DNA of 64,000 bases from Pseudomonadota bacterium (GCA_021781575.1 JAJXWP010000019.1:1-64000); one strand, 5' to 3'; numbered from the stretch's first letter, positions 51,530 to 60,023 are shown. Numbers and translations are program-made. Notes: generated by a model not told the origin, from the sequence alone.

Positions 51530-51700
51530 ATGAAACTTCAAGCAACCCTTGTCGCCGGCCTGGCCGCCGTGGCCGGCGCCATCATCCTGCTGGTGACCGG
51601 CGGTGTGGTTATCGCCGCCGCCGTCGCCCTGCCGGCCGCCATCCTGGCGGCGGCCGTGTGCGGCAAAACCACTCTGTCCGTGCGGCGCCGCCGGATCTGA
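51530..51700 (+). CDS. Small membrane protein
   Basis: 56 residues: MKLQATLVAGLAAVAGAIIL then a continuous hydrophobic region (VVIAAAVALPAAILAAAVCG) and a basic end (RRRRI). GATAGGAACAGTGCG precedes the ATG. Two membrane segments or a hairpin are likely; no family recognised. Confidence 0.45.
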   Translation: MKLQATLVAGLAAVAGAIILLVTGGVVIAAAVALPAAILAAAVCGKTTLSVRRRRI

Positions 51701-51935
51701 CCGGCCACCGCCGAGCCCAAGCCGCCACGAACGGGCAGGGCAGGCAGGCCGGCAGAGCCCGCCAGCGGCTGGCCCTGGCGGGCCGGCGGCGCTGGCGCAC
51801 CGCTTCGGGCCGGCTACCGCCGGCCCCAGCCGCTCACCCCCAGTTCTCTTTGTCGCAGCAGCCACCGCCTGCCACCTCTTCGCTGGCCGGTCGTCAACCC
51901 GCGCCGGTGCCGCCGGATATATTTCTCGAGGATAC

Positions 51936-52060
51936 GGACGCCCGCCGGCCAATGCCGGCGGGAACCCGCTCTGCTCCGCCAAGGCCGGGTGCCCCGTCCT
52001 TGGCTCCGGCGAGCCGCGCTTGATGCGCGTCTCGCCCCTTCGGGCGACGATCGGGCGTAG
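51936..52060. repeat. Multi-hairpin element, copy B
   Basis: Same layout as copy A and nearly identical in the middle, including GCCAAGG/CCTTGGC. Sixty-six nt separate it from the CACCAAAA motif before ardC. Confidence 0.85.
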
Positions 52061-52126
52061 GGGCGCCGATTCGCCGGCAACCTCCGTGTCTTATCGGGCG
52101 ATGCTTGGCCCGCACATTACATGTCC

Positions 52127-52157
52127 CACCAAAATATAAAACGCAACTATAGTGCCA
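52127..52157 (+). promoter_or_regulatory. CACCAAAA leader motif
   Basis: CACCAAAA, CGCA at +16, TGCCA at +27; 144 nt before ardC. The following 110 nt (TGATAAATAAAGA...GAGACTATATCTGTGTTGG) are almost identical to the radC leader at 57367-57455. Confidence 0.65.
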
Positions 52158-52270
52158 TGATGTCTGTTTAATGATAAATAAAGACGCCTTTTGTTCTCTT
52201 TTTGTTATTGGCCAATACAGTGTTTTATGAGACTATATCTGTGTTGGTTGTGTTGTTGCGGAGGTGCCTG

Positions 52271-53179
52271 ATGTCTACCCGCTCTGATCTTTACCAGACT
52301 ATTACCGACAAGATCGTCGCCGACCTGTCGAACGGTTGCGTGCCGTGGGTACAGCCCTGGGGAAAGAGCAGGTTGGACCCCGCCTTGCCGAAAAACGCCT
52401 CCACCCAGCGCTCCTATTCCGGGATCAATATCCTGTTGCTGTGGGGCGCCCAGATCGAAAGGGGCTTTGTCTCGCAAAGCTGGCTGACCTTCCGGCAGGC
52501 CCTCGACCTCGGTGGAAATGTCCGCAAGGGCGAGAAGGGCACCACCGTCTATTACGCCGACCGCTTCATTCCGAAGGCCGAGGCCGCCCGCGCCGCCGAG
52601 AGCGGCGGGGATGCAAAGGCCGTGGCCTTCCTCAAGTCGTTCACCGTGTTCAACGTCGCCCAGTGCGACAATCTGCCCACCGACGCCACCGCCGCCGCCG
52701 AGCCGGTCCCGGAACGCGCCGTCATCCCCGCCGCCGAAGCGCTGGTCACCGCCACCGGCGCAAAATTCCATATCGGCGGGGACCGCGCCTTCTATGTGCC
52801 GAGCGAAGACTATGTGCAGGTGCCGCCGCAGCCCGCGTTCTTCGACCAGATCAACTATTACCGGACGGTCGCCCACGAACTCACCCATTGGACCGGCCAT
52901 GGCAGCCGGCTGAACCGGGAATACGGCAAGCGCTTTGGCGATCAGGCCTACGCCCGTGAAGAACTGGTCGCCGAGATGGGCGCCGCCTTCGTTTGCGCCT
53001 CCCTCGGCATCGTGCCGACCGTCCGCCACGCCGATTACCTCGGCTCATGGCTGGCCGTGCTGAAGAGCGATAGCCGCGCCATCGTCACCGCCGCCAGCCA
53101 TGCCAGCAAGGCCGCCGATTTCCTGTTGGCCTTCCGCAGCCAGCCGGCCACCGGCGCCTGCCTGGGAGCGGCGGCTTAA
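52271..53179 (+). CDS. ardC: ArdC-like antirestriction protein
   Basis: 302 residues; ATG at 52271 after GCGGAGGTGCCTG. N-terminal ssDNA-binding domain (ADLSNGCVPWVQPWGKSRLDPALPKNASTQRSYSGINILLLW; FRQALDLGGNVRKGEKGTTVYYADRF) and C-terminal zincin motif HELTHWTGH from residue 202, with EELVAEMGAAF. ArdC protects incoming single-stranded plasmid DNA from restriction. It opens a series of co-oriented genes to 56346. Confidence 0.92.
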   Translation: MSTRSDLYQTITDKIVADLSNGCVPWVQPWGKSRLDPALPKNASTQRSYSGINILLLWGAQIERGFVSQSWLTFRQALDLGGNVRKGEKGTTVYYADRFIPKAEAARAAESGGDAKAVAFLKSFTVFNVAQCDNLPTDATAAAEPVPERAVIPAAEALVTATGAKFHIGGDRAFYVPSEDYVQVPPQPAFFDQINYYRTVAHELTHWTGHGSRLNREYGKRFGDQAYAREELVAEMGAAFVCASLGIVPTVRHADYLGSWLAVLKSDSRAIVTAASHASKAADFLLAFRSQPATGACLGAAA

Positions 53180-53231
53180 TGCCGCCCCTTCCTTGTTTCA
53201 GATCCCTGTTCACCCGCCTGGAGGATTAACC

Positions 53232-53696
53232 ATGCCCCGCCCGCCCGAAACCAAGCTGATCGTTCTTGCCTACAATCCGGCGGACAACCGCGACGACGAC
53301 GGCAAGCCGGTGGACGTTTTCATCTACCTGCTGAACGAGTTGAACAACCGGGATATCACCGTGCGCTTGCGTGAAGTCGGCAGCATCCGCCAGCGCCAGG
53401 ACGGCAGCCGCCACGCCGCCGCGCTCTATGATTGTCGCTTGCGTCCCTATCTCGATCTGGCCGACCGCCAGCCGGCCGAGGCACGGGACCTCATCTATCG
53501 CTTGGTCGGCGCCGTTGATCGCCTCGCCTACTATCGCTCCACCCAGCAGGACGCCATCGACGGCACCGCGCCCCGCTACAACGACTCCCGCCCGCCCGAG
53601 GGGGACGACTGGAATGACCTGTCGACCGCCATCTGCGCCGAGATCGCCGGCCTATTGTGGGCGGCGCCGGTACCGGCCAAGACGCCCGCAGTCTGA
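53232..53696 (+). CDS. Hypothetical protein
   Basis: 154 residues after GGAGGATTAACC. No domain recognised; KLIVLAYNPADNRDDDGKPVDVFIYLLNELNNRDITVRLREVGSI and DLIYRLVGAVDRLAYYRSTQQDAIDGT are its main blocks. In the ardC operon. Confidence 0.6.
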   Translation: MPRPPETKLIVLAYNPADNRDDDGKPVDVFIYLLNELNNRDITVRLREVGSIRQRQDGSRHAAALYDCRLRPYLDLADRQPAEARDLIYRLVGAVDRLAYYRSTQQDAIDGTAPRYNDSRPPEGDDWNDLSTAICAEIAGLLWAAPVPAKTPAV

Positions 53697-53711
53697 AGCG
53701 AGGACCGCGCC

Positions 53712-54353
53712 ATGCCGAAATTCGCCTTCCGGTGCAGCTATCTGGGTTGCATCTGGTACACCGTGTTTACCGATGCCGGGGAAAGCTTCCGCCTCGAACT
53801 GCGCCACAGGCTCGACCCTTACGAACGCGGCTTGCTCAATTATCCGGACGAGGCAACTAAAGACCGCATGGTGACCGCCACCATCGGCATGCTGTTCCGG
53901 GAAAATCAGCCCTTCGAGCCGATCGCCGCCGACCTCGTCCGCGCCTTCAATGAATGGCGCGAGGCTCAATGGCAGGCCGCAATGGCCAAAATGCGCGACG
54001 ATCCAACACGTTACGGCGTCATCGAGGACGGCGATCCGCCCATATCCCGGCCGTCGCCGGCCGGCGCCGTCCACCTCACCCCGCCGTTCCGGGGCATCGA
54101 CTATCCCTATCGTTGGGTCCGCGACGTTGAGCCGCTGCTTGTCACCTTGAAGGAATTCCCCGAGCAAAGCCACGGCTCACACCGCTTCGCCGTGGAACGC
54201 ATCAACGCGGCCGGGCCGCGTATCTGCAGCTGGCACGGCAGCCGCGCCGATGCCGGCCGGGAAATCGACATCCATTACCGCTTGGCCGCCCAGCTGGCCG
54301 AGATCACCCCCCCAGGCAAAGGAGGCTTGACCCATGTCCACCCGTATCGTTGA
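53712..54353 (+). CDS. Hypothetical protein
   Basis: 213 residues, 15 nt after the previous gene. No recognised domain (FAFRCSYLGCIWYTVFTDAGESFRLEL; PFRGIDYPYRWVRDVEPLLVTL). It overlaps the next gene by 20 nt. Confidence 0.6.
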   Translation: MPKFAFRCSYLGCIWYTVFTDAGESFRLELRHRLDPYERGLLNYPDEATKDRMVTATIGMLFRENQPFEPIAADLVRAFNEWREAQWQAAMAKMRDDPTRYGVIEDGDPPISRPSPAGAVHLTPPFRGIDYPYRWVRDVEPLLVTLKEFPEQSHGSHRFAVERINAAGPRICSWHGSRADAGREIDIHYRLAAQLAEITPPGKGGLTHVHPYR

Positions 54354-54978
54354 TGATTTCGTTGCTGTGCGCTTCGATCACACCGCCTTAAAGGCCGTCT
54401 TCGATCACCACTCGTTCTATGATGACCGCATCCTGTTCTTCGAGCTTGGCGGCAGCAACAATCTTACCCGCCGCCACCCCACCACCGGGCGCGAAGTGCG
54501 CGCCCGTTCGTGGGAGGCCGTGGCGGCCGGGCCAGACTGGAAAGTCATGGCCGCGATGGTCGGCTTTTCCGCAGCCTGTGAAGGCGGGTGCATGCGATTG
54601 CATGGCAACGGCCGCACCCTTCCGGAAACCTATATCCGGCGCGCCCGTGACGCCGTGCGCAATGCCGCGCCGTTCGCCCAGGCGGAACACCTCGGGCTGT
54701 CGGTCGCCGCCACACTGCAATATCTGCCGCCGGCCGAGCCGTCGCAATACGAAGCCGACACCGTGTCGACACTGTCCGCCCAGCTGGCGCCGCGCCAGAT
54801 CGACGGCGCCGCACAGGGGTTGCAATGGACCCTGCAGCCGTTGCGCGACATCAAACACGCCGCGCTGTTCTTCGCCTTCCACCACCTCGACAAGCGCGAA
54901 ACATGGAACATCGTCCAAGTGCATGGACCGGAATATGCGGGCTATCCGCTGCTTAGCCGACTGCCGCGCGCCGCGTGA
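54334..54978 (+). CDS. Hypothetical protein
   Basis: 214 residues; ATG lies inside the end of the previous gene after AGGAGGCTTGACCC. No recognised domain (FDHHSFYDDRILFFELGGSNNLTRRHPTTGREV). Operon with ardC. Confidence 0.6.
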   Translation: MSTRIVDDFVAVRFDHTALKAVFDHHSFYDDRILFFELGGSNNLTRRHPTTGREVRARSWEAVAAGPDWKVMAAMVGFSAACEGGCMRLHGNGRTLPETYIRRARDAVRNAAPFAQAEHLGLSVAATLQYLPPAEPSQYEADTVSTLSAQLAPRQIDGAAQGLQWTLQPLRDIKHAALFFAFHHLDKRETWNIVQVHGPEYAGYPLLSRLPRAA

Positions 54979-55125
54979 GCTACGGCCGGCCGTCGGGGGG
55001 GGCGGGGACGGCTCCCCCGACGGGTCGGCGCCGGCGGCCGGCCACGTCGCTACGCTCGACGTCGCCCGCCCGCCGCGCCCTTCCCCGGCGGTTTTGCCGA
55101 CACCACCTCAGAGGACACAACAGCC

Positions 55126-55302
55126 ATGAAATACCATGTTGAATTGGCCATCGACATCGAGGCCGATTCGCCGCAAGAGGCGGCCACTCTCGCCCGCCGG
55201 CATGTTGCCGGGCGGTCGTGTGACGTTCTCGTCTACCGCGCAGACGACGTCAAACATCCCGTCAGCGGCGGACATTTTTCCGGGGACGATATAGCAGGTT
55301 AG
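55126..55302 (+). CDS. Small protein
   Basis: 58 residues (MKYHVELAIDIEADSPQEAA...), preceded by GAGGACACAACAGCC. The start resembles small 'KYHVELxxxIEAxSPxEAA' proteins of plasmids and phages. The stop is followed by the first copy of the 226-bp repeat. Confidence 0.55.
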   Translation: MKYHVELAIDIEADSPQEAATLARRHVAGRSCDVLVYRADDVKHPVSGGHFSGDDIAG

Positions 55303-55317
55303 ACAGCCCGCCGGGGC

Positions 55318-55567
55318 GCGGCTCGGCTGCGCCATCGCCCGCGCTCGCCAGCGGCTCCGGCATCGGGACACGACATCTCATCTCGACGACTCCCATCCCA
55401 CCATCCGGCGGGCGGGCCGTCAAGGAGGCGCGGTCCCCCCAAAATCCTGCGGATTTTGGCTCCCCCACGCCCCGCTGCGCGGCGCCTGCGGCGTCCCTGA
55501 CCGCCCGTCCGCCGGATGGTCTCTACAAGTCGTTCTCGATCAGCAGAACATTTTGACGGAGGCTTCC
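55318..55567. repeat. Long direct repeat, copy 1 (leader of 55568)
   Basis: About 226 bp nearly identical to 55850-56073, the similarity continuing weakly to each start codon. It contains a long imperfect hairpin bounded by ACCATCCGGCGG (from about 55401) and CCGCCGGATGGT (to 55520), and CCAAAATCC-TGC-GGATTTTGG at its tip (55439-55459). It precedes a small gene with the site GACGGAGGCTTCC. Confidence 0.85.
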
Positions 55568-55789
55568 ATGACGCTCAGCATCGACCGCATCCAGACCATC
55601 GCCGCCCTGGCCCAACAGGCCGCCGCCGATCTCCGCATCGGCAGCCGCTTCCTCGGCGCCTTCCAGGCTGCGACGCAAGCCGGGCTCACCGACGACCGCG
55701 AGCGCTACCTGTTCTCCCACATCTACTGCGCCGACATTCCCGACCGCATCACGGTCGACGGGACCAACACCATCGTGTCGATGGGCTGA
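55568..55789 (+). CDS. Small hypothetical protein
   Basis: 73 residues (MTLSIDRIQTIAALAQQAAADLRIGSRFLGAFQAATQAGLTDDRERYLFSHIYC...). No recognised domain. It is framed by the two long repeats, as if repeat and gene formed one cassette. Confidence 0.6.
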   Translation: MTLSIDRIQTIAALAQQAAADLRIGSRFLGAFQAATQAGLTDDRERYLFSHIYCADIPDRITVDGTNTIVSMG

Positions 55790-55849
55790 GCGGGACCGGG
55801 AGGCCCTCGCGCCTCCCTTTCCTTTCCCGCCGGTCCCGACATCTGTTCC

Positions 55850-56097
55850 GCGGCTCGGCTGCGCCATCGCCCGCGCTCGCCAGCGGCTCCGACATCGGGA
55901 AAACGTCTCATCTCGACGACTCCCATCCCACCATCCGGCGGGCGGGCCGTCAAGGAGGCGCGGTTCCCCCAAAATCCTGCGGATTTTGGCTCCCCCACGC
56001 CCCGCTGCGCGGCGCCTGCGGCGTCCCTGACCGCCCGTCCGCCGGATGGTCTCTACAAGTCGTTCTCGATCAGGAGGACACTTTGAAGGAGGATGCC
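55850..56097. repeat. Long direct repeat, copy 2 (leader of 56098)
   Basis: Copy of 55318-55543 with a 2-nt size difference and few changes; the hairpin ends and the CCAAAATCC/GGATTTTGG tip are kept. The gene it precedes is unrelated to the one after copy 1. Confidence 0.85.
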
Positions 56098-56346
56098 ATG
56101 ACCGCCCACACCATCACTCACAACGTCGCCATGGGTTCGGACGAATACACCATCGGCGCCGCCTGGTGGGGCTCGCTGCCGGTGCCGTTCCGCAAGAGCC
56201 TGATGTTGCGCTCGCAGCTGCACACCCGGCGCGGCAAACTGGACCGCGACGGCCAGCGGCTGGTCGCCAGCGGCACCTGGCGCGACTTCACCCCGCGCGA
56301 GCGGGCGGTGCTCATGACGCACCATCGCCACCTGATCGGCGGGTGA
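56098..56346 (+). CDS. Small hypothetical protein
   Basis: 82 residues after GAAGGAGGATGCC (MTAHTITHNVAMGSDEYTIGAAWWGSLPVPFRKSLMLRSQLHTRRGKL...). No recognised domain. Confidence 0.55.
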   Translation: MTAHTITHNVAMGSDEYTIGAAWWGSLPVPFRKSLMLRSQLHTRRGKLDRDGQRLVASGTWRDFTPRERAVLMTHHRHLIGG

Positions 56347-57132
56347 GGGGGCCCGGCCCCCCCCTTTCCTTCGCGCTCCGCCGCCGCCTGGCCGCGGAGC
56401 TGGCCGGCGTGGCGGCTGGCTCTCGTCGCTCTTCGCGACATCGCCCCCCCCCCCCCCCCCCCACGCCCTGTCCTGGTCTTTACCATCTGCCGTCGCCACT
56501 TGGGCCGATGTCGGTCGGCGGACCTCGAGACACCCGCTTTCTTGCTGTGCTTGTTGGCCGCTTTTGTTCGGCATGCTTGCCGGGCCGTTGTGGATCATCC
56601 GACATATGCTTCACCGGTTGCGCCAGCCCTTGCCGTTCGGTCCTGAACCGCTTCGCCGCCCGCAGCTGGCGGTGTCTCCCCATTACGGTAATGCTCCGGT
56701 GTCTTGGCCATGGCGACGGTAAGCGCCGATCGTTTTGCCTCTATTCGAAACGGGGGCTTTTCCCCGGTGTTCCTTTTTGATAGCGGTTTCGTTGCTTGCC
56801 AAGATCCGTTGACTGCCAGTTTTCGTTTCGTGCGATAACAGTTCGCTTGCCGCGTATTCTTCTGGTCAGTTGAGTACCCATCATCTGTCGTCTTTCCTTT
56901 GTGCTTTGATTGCCGGTGATCGGTTGGTGATCTTTGCGGTGCAACAGTTGATTGCTTTGTTCCTGACTTTGACTTGATCGGTGGAGTCACATCCACATCA
57001 CCGTCTTGCGATGACCGGTGTCGATCATGCGGGCGCGCCGCTCGTTCCGTCTGCCGGGCCGGTGAAGGCGCATTGTGCTTAGGTTCATCCTGCCGATCCG
57101 TCTCGAATGTCGGCGGGTTTCCTGCCGCTCTC
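56347..57132. other. Gene-poor stretch with C19 tract
   Basis: Nearly 800 bp without a convincing gene. A run of 19 C (56444-56462) lies near its start. From 56640 to 57000 the composition is less GC-rich than the neighbours, which suggests a remnant of other origin. ORFs on the minus strand (for example 56595-56996) are low-complexity. Confidence 0.45.
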
Positions 57133-57255
57133 GGACGCCCGCCGGTGACCCGGCGGGAACCCGCTCTGCTCCGCTAAGGGCGCGCCTGGCGCGCCCTTAG
57201 CTCCGTCGAGCCGCGCCAGCGCGTCTCGACCCATTCGGGCGACGATCGGGCGTAG
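57133..57255. repeat. Multi-hairpin element, copy C
   Basis: Same architecture with the arm GCTAAGGGCGCGC pairing with GCGCGCCCTTAGC; compared with copies A and B, C-G has become T-A in this stem. CGCGC-CA-GCGCG replaces CGCGC-TTGAT-GCGCG. Sixty-six nt to the CACCAAAA motif before radC. Confidence 0.85.
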
Positions 57256-57321
57256 GAGCGCCGATTCGCCGGCGGACTCCTTGTCTTGCCGGGCGATGCC
57301 TGGTTCGCGTGTGCTTTATCA

Positions 57322-57353
57322 CACCAAAAGAAGAAATCGCAAGTACAGTGCCA
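57322..57353 (+). promoter_or_regulatory. CACCAAAA leader motif
   Basis: CACCAAAA, CGCA at +17, TGCCA at +28; 153 nt before radC. The following leader is almost identical to that of ardC. Confidence 0.65.
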
Positions 57354-57474
57354 TGTATACTGCGTATTGATAAATAAAGATGCCTTTTGTTCTCTTTTTG
57401 TTGTTGGGTAATACAGTGTTTTGTGAGACTATATCTGTGTTGGTTGTGTTGTTGTTTTCTTGGTGGAGGCGGTC

Positions 57475-58167
57475 ATGGGGCGGCGGGATCAGTTGGCGGA
57501 CGCTTCGCAATATTCGCTGTTCGGTGCCCCGGTTGCATCCCTCACCCCGGCCGGGGTGGCTTACGACGAGTTGGACGACGCCGCCTTTCTGGTGGCCGTG
57601 CTTTCCCTGACCATGCCCGCCCAGGCTGCCCGCCGGGTGGCCGCCCAGCTGAAGGCGGCCGGCCAGGTCACCGCCGCTTTGGCCGGCAATGTGACGCTCG
57701 ATGGCCTGGCGGTGCCGCCGGCCGCCGTCCATGCCCTCAATATCGTGCGCTCCGCCGCACAGCGGCTGACCCGCGCCGAGGTTCGCGACTCAGTTCTGCT
57801 CGGCAGCTATGACAAGGTGATCGCTCATTGCCGCGCCACCATCGGCCATTCGCCGGTTGAACGCCTGCAGCTGCTGTTCGTCGACCGGCGGAACCGCCTG
57901 ATCGCCGACGAGATCCAACAGCGCGGCACCGTCGATCATGTGCCGCTCTATCCGCGCGAGGTGGCCCGCCGCGCCCTCGAGCTTGGCGCCGCCGCCGTGA
58001 TTATTTCGCACAACCACCCGTCGGGCGATCCGTCGCCAAGCCGCGCCGATATCGAGATGACCAAGGCCGTGGCCGAGGCCCTGAAGACCTTGGGCATCCT
58101 CCTGCACGATCACATCATCGTGTCGGCCGAAGCTCATAGCAGTTTCAAATCCCTCGGATTGCTTTGA
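57475..58167 (+). CDS. radC: RadC-family (JAMM) protein
   Basis: 230 residues; ATG at 57475 with GGTGGAGGCGGTC. N-terminal helical region, then the RadC/MPN domain with the metal motif HNHPSGDPSPSRAD (His179, His181, Asp near 185) and the usual FVDRRNRLIADE and VDHVPLYPREVARRALELGAAAVI strands. Plasmid RadC copies are common in leading and anti-restriction regions; function is not settled. Confidence 0.9.
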   Translation: MGRRDQLADASQYSLFGAPVASLTPAGVAYDELDDAAFLVAVLSLTMPAQAARRVAAQLKAAGQVTAALAGNVTLDGLAVPPAAVHALNIVRSAAQRLTRAEVRDSVLLGSYDKVIAHCRATIGHSPVERLQLLFVDRRNRLIADEIQQRGTVDHVPLYPREVARRALELGAAAVIISHNHPSGDPSPSRADIEMTKAVAEALKTLGILLHDHIIVSAEAHSSFKSLGLL

Positions 58168-58181
58168 TCGGAGATGCTGCC

Positions 58182-58493
58182 ATGACCCGCCAGACCACGC
58201 CCCGCCACTACCAGACCGTTAGTGCGGTGATTGCCGCCGGGTTGCTGAAATCCGGTTTCTACCTGCTGGAAACCCCGCTCCGTGAAACCGAAAAGGCCGT
58301 GGCCTTTGCGGCGGTGGGCGGGAACGCATACGGCTATCCCTGCCGGAAAACCGCCTGGTTACCGAAGTCGCAGGTGGTCAAGCTGGCTAACGACTTCTAC
58401 ACGAACCGGGCACCGGCCGAAATGTGGCTGGTGCCCGCTTGGCTGATCGCAGCCAAACGGGCCGAAGGCCTCGACGTTTTGGCTACTTTGTGA
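58182..58493 (+). CDS. Hypothetical protein
   Basis: 103 residues. No recognised domain (HYQTVSAVIAAGLLKSGFYLLETPLRETEKAVAFAAVGGNAYGYPCRKTAWLPKSQV). Starts 14 nt after radC, so likely in its operon. Confidence 0.6.
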   Translation: MTRQTTPRHYQTVSAVIAAGLLKSGFYLLETPLRETEKAVAFAAVGGNAYGYPCRKTAWLPKSQVVKLANDFYTNRAPAEMWLVPAWLIAAKRAEGLDVLATL

Positions 58494-58508
58494 CGGGGAG
58501 CAATACCG

Positions 58509-58706
58509 ATGCATGCCTACTGCAACCAGCTGGTGACCGACGACGGCGCCGTGTTGGCGGAATTCTCCGGCCATTCGGCCGCCGTGGCGGCGCTTTGCGC
58601 GCCGGGCAAACCAATCGACGAAACCCGGTGGCCCTACCGGCCGCAGGACCTGGCGCCGGCCGATCTGGCGCAGATCAAGGCGTTGCGCGCCGCCGGGTTG
58701 ATCTAG
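58509..58706 (+). CDS. Small hypothetical protein
   Basis: 65 residues (MHAYCNQLVTDDGAVLAEFSGHS...DLAQIKALRAAGLI). Preceded by ACGGGGAGCAATACCG. Unknown function. Confidence 0.55.
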   Translation: MHAYCNQLVTDDGAVLAEFSGHSAAVAALCAPGKPIDETRWPYRPQDLAPADLAQIKALRAAGLI

Positions 58707-58717
58707 GGGACACTATC

Positions 58718-58954
58718 ATGGGTATCCACACCGTCCGCCTTACCGCTCACCCCTCGACCAAGCCGCTCAAGGGCATCCTTGTCGACTGGTTCCAGACCGG
58801 TGGGCGTATCACTGCCGCCTGGGGCGACCGCCGACTCCGCACCAGTCGCGTGCTCCGCCGTTACCGCATTGGCCGCGCCCTTTACGCCGAGACCGAAAAC
58901 TCAATCTATGAGTTGCGCTACGGCTTGCGCTGGGGGCGGTGTCGCCGAGGATAA
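58718..58954 (+). CDS. Small hypothetical protein
   Basis: 78 residues from ATG at 58718 after GGGGACACTATC. Basic, with a beta-rich pattern (GRITAAWGDRRLRTSRVLRRYRIGRALYAETENSIYELRYG). Unknown function; last gene of the radC unit. Confidence 0.55.
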   Translation: MGIHTVRLTAHPSTKPLKGILVDWFQTGGRITAAWGDRRLRTSRVLRRYRIGRALYAETENSIYELRYGLRWGRCRRG

Positions 58955-59161
58955 ACCGGCGGCGCAGCGGCCCGCGGCTGGCCCTGCGGGCCGGCGGCGC
59001 TATCGCACCGCCCGGGCCGGCTACACCGGCCCGGCAGCCGCTCCGACAGTGCCCGACCAAGCCCCCGATGGCTGGGCCGTGCTTGACGGGGCGAAAATGC
59101 ATTGTCCGCCGGTATTTGATCGATCTGGCCAGCATCGTCCCCGCGTAACGCCCACGGTTCA

Positions 59162-59284
59162 GGACGCCCGCCGGTGACCCGGCGGGAACCCGCTCTGCTC
59201 CGCTAAGGCCGCGCCCGGCGCGCCCTAAGCTCCGTCGAGCCGCGCCAGCGCGTCTCGACCCATTCGGGCGACGATCGGGCGTAG
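59162..59284. repeat. Multi-hairpin element, copy D
   Basis: Close to copy C but with one mismatch in the GCTAAGG/CCTAAGC stem. Outer ACGCCCG/CGGGCGT and CGCGC-CA-GCGCG are kept. Sixty-seven nt to the CACCAAAA motif before ssb. Confidence 0.85.
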
Positions 59285-59351
59285 GAGCGCCAGCGTAGCA
59301 CCAGCTGTGTCGTTTCACCGGAAAACATTGAACACACCTCTTTCGACCCAA

Positions 59352-59383
59352 CACCAAAAAAAGTATTCGCATGTCACATGCCA
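59352..59383 (+). promoter_or_regulatory. CACCAAAA leader motif
   Basis: CACCAAAA, CGCA at +17, TGCCA at +28; 167 nt before ssb. A parS-like site follows 8 nt later. Confidence 0.65.
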
Positions 59384-59390
59384 GTTGTCG

Positions 59391-59406
59391 TGTTTCACGG
59401 GAAACA
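59391..59406. promoter_or_regulatory. parS-like site
   Basis: TGTTTCACGGGAAACA differs from the chromosomal parS consensus TGTTTCACGTGAAACA at one base. It lies in the ssb leader. The site at 61246 is its exact reverse complement. A weaker relative (CGTTTCACCGGAAAACA) is at 59311. Confidence 0.6.
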
Positions 59407-59518
59407 AACGACGAGGCTTGGCAAATAATATTCGTTGTATATGTTTGCGGCTTGTGAGACACTAATAATGTCGAAACGGGCAGATAAGCCCATGGCGTTA
59501 AAAACAGGAGTGTAGATC

Positions 59519-59959
59519 ATGGCTGGTTCTATTAATAAAGTTATCTTGATTGGTAATCTTGGCCGCGATCCGGAGGTGCGTCATGCCCAGGACGGCGGTA
59601 AGATTGTCACGCTCAACGTCGCCACTTCCGAAAGCTGGAAGGACCGCGGCACCGGGGAGCGGCGGGAGAAGACCGAGTGGCACCGCGTCGTGGTGTTCAA
59701 CACTCACGTCGCCGATGTGGCCGAGCGCTATCTGAAGAAGGGCAGCAAGGTCTATATCGAAGGCGGCCTGCAGACCCGCAAATGGGCCGACCAGTCGGGT
59801 GTCGAGCGCTACACCACCGAGGTGGTGATCGGCAAGTTCAAGGGCGAATTGACCCTGCTGGATGGCGGCAACGGCAACGGCGAGACCAATCGCCAGGCGG
59901 CCGGCGGCGGTGGCAATTGGGACGCCCCGGCGGACCTGGACGACGAGATACCGTTCTAG
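59519..59959 (+). CDS. ssb: Single-stranded DNA-binding protein
   Basis: 146 residues: SINKVILIGNLGRDPEVRHAQDGGKIVTLNVATSESWKD and RREKTEWHRVVVFN and YIEGGLQTRKW are the OB-fold core; the tail ends DLDDEIPF, the acidic tip that recruits partner proteins. Plasmid ssb genes in leading regions coat incoming single strands and limit the SOS response. It follows a long leader with the multi-hairpin element, CACCAAAA motif and parS-like site. Confidence 0.96.
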   Translation: MAGSINKVILIGNLGRDPEVRHAQDGGKIVTLNVATSESWKDRGTGERREKTEWHRVVVFNTHVADVAERYLKKGSKVYIEGGLQTRKWADQSGVERYTTEVVIGKFKGELTLLDGGNGNGETNRQAAGGGGNWDAPADLDDEIPF

Positions 59960-60023
59960 AAGGAAGCCAACACCAGGGAGGGGCCGGCCGGCCCCTTCCT
60001 CCCCATGCTATCGGAGGCCGCCG

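Noticed and set aside
56595-56996. 133-codon minus-strand frame
   Set aside because: Low-complexity Lys/Thr/Arg-rich product without a start signal.
49106-59284. CRISPR array or insertion sequences as explanation of the repeated elements
   Set aside because: The four copies are kilobases apart, have no spacer pattern and contain no transposase or terminal target duplications.
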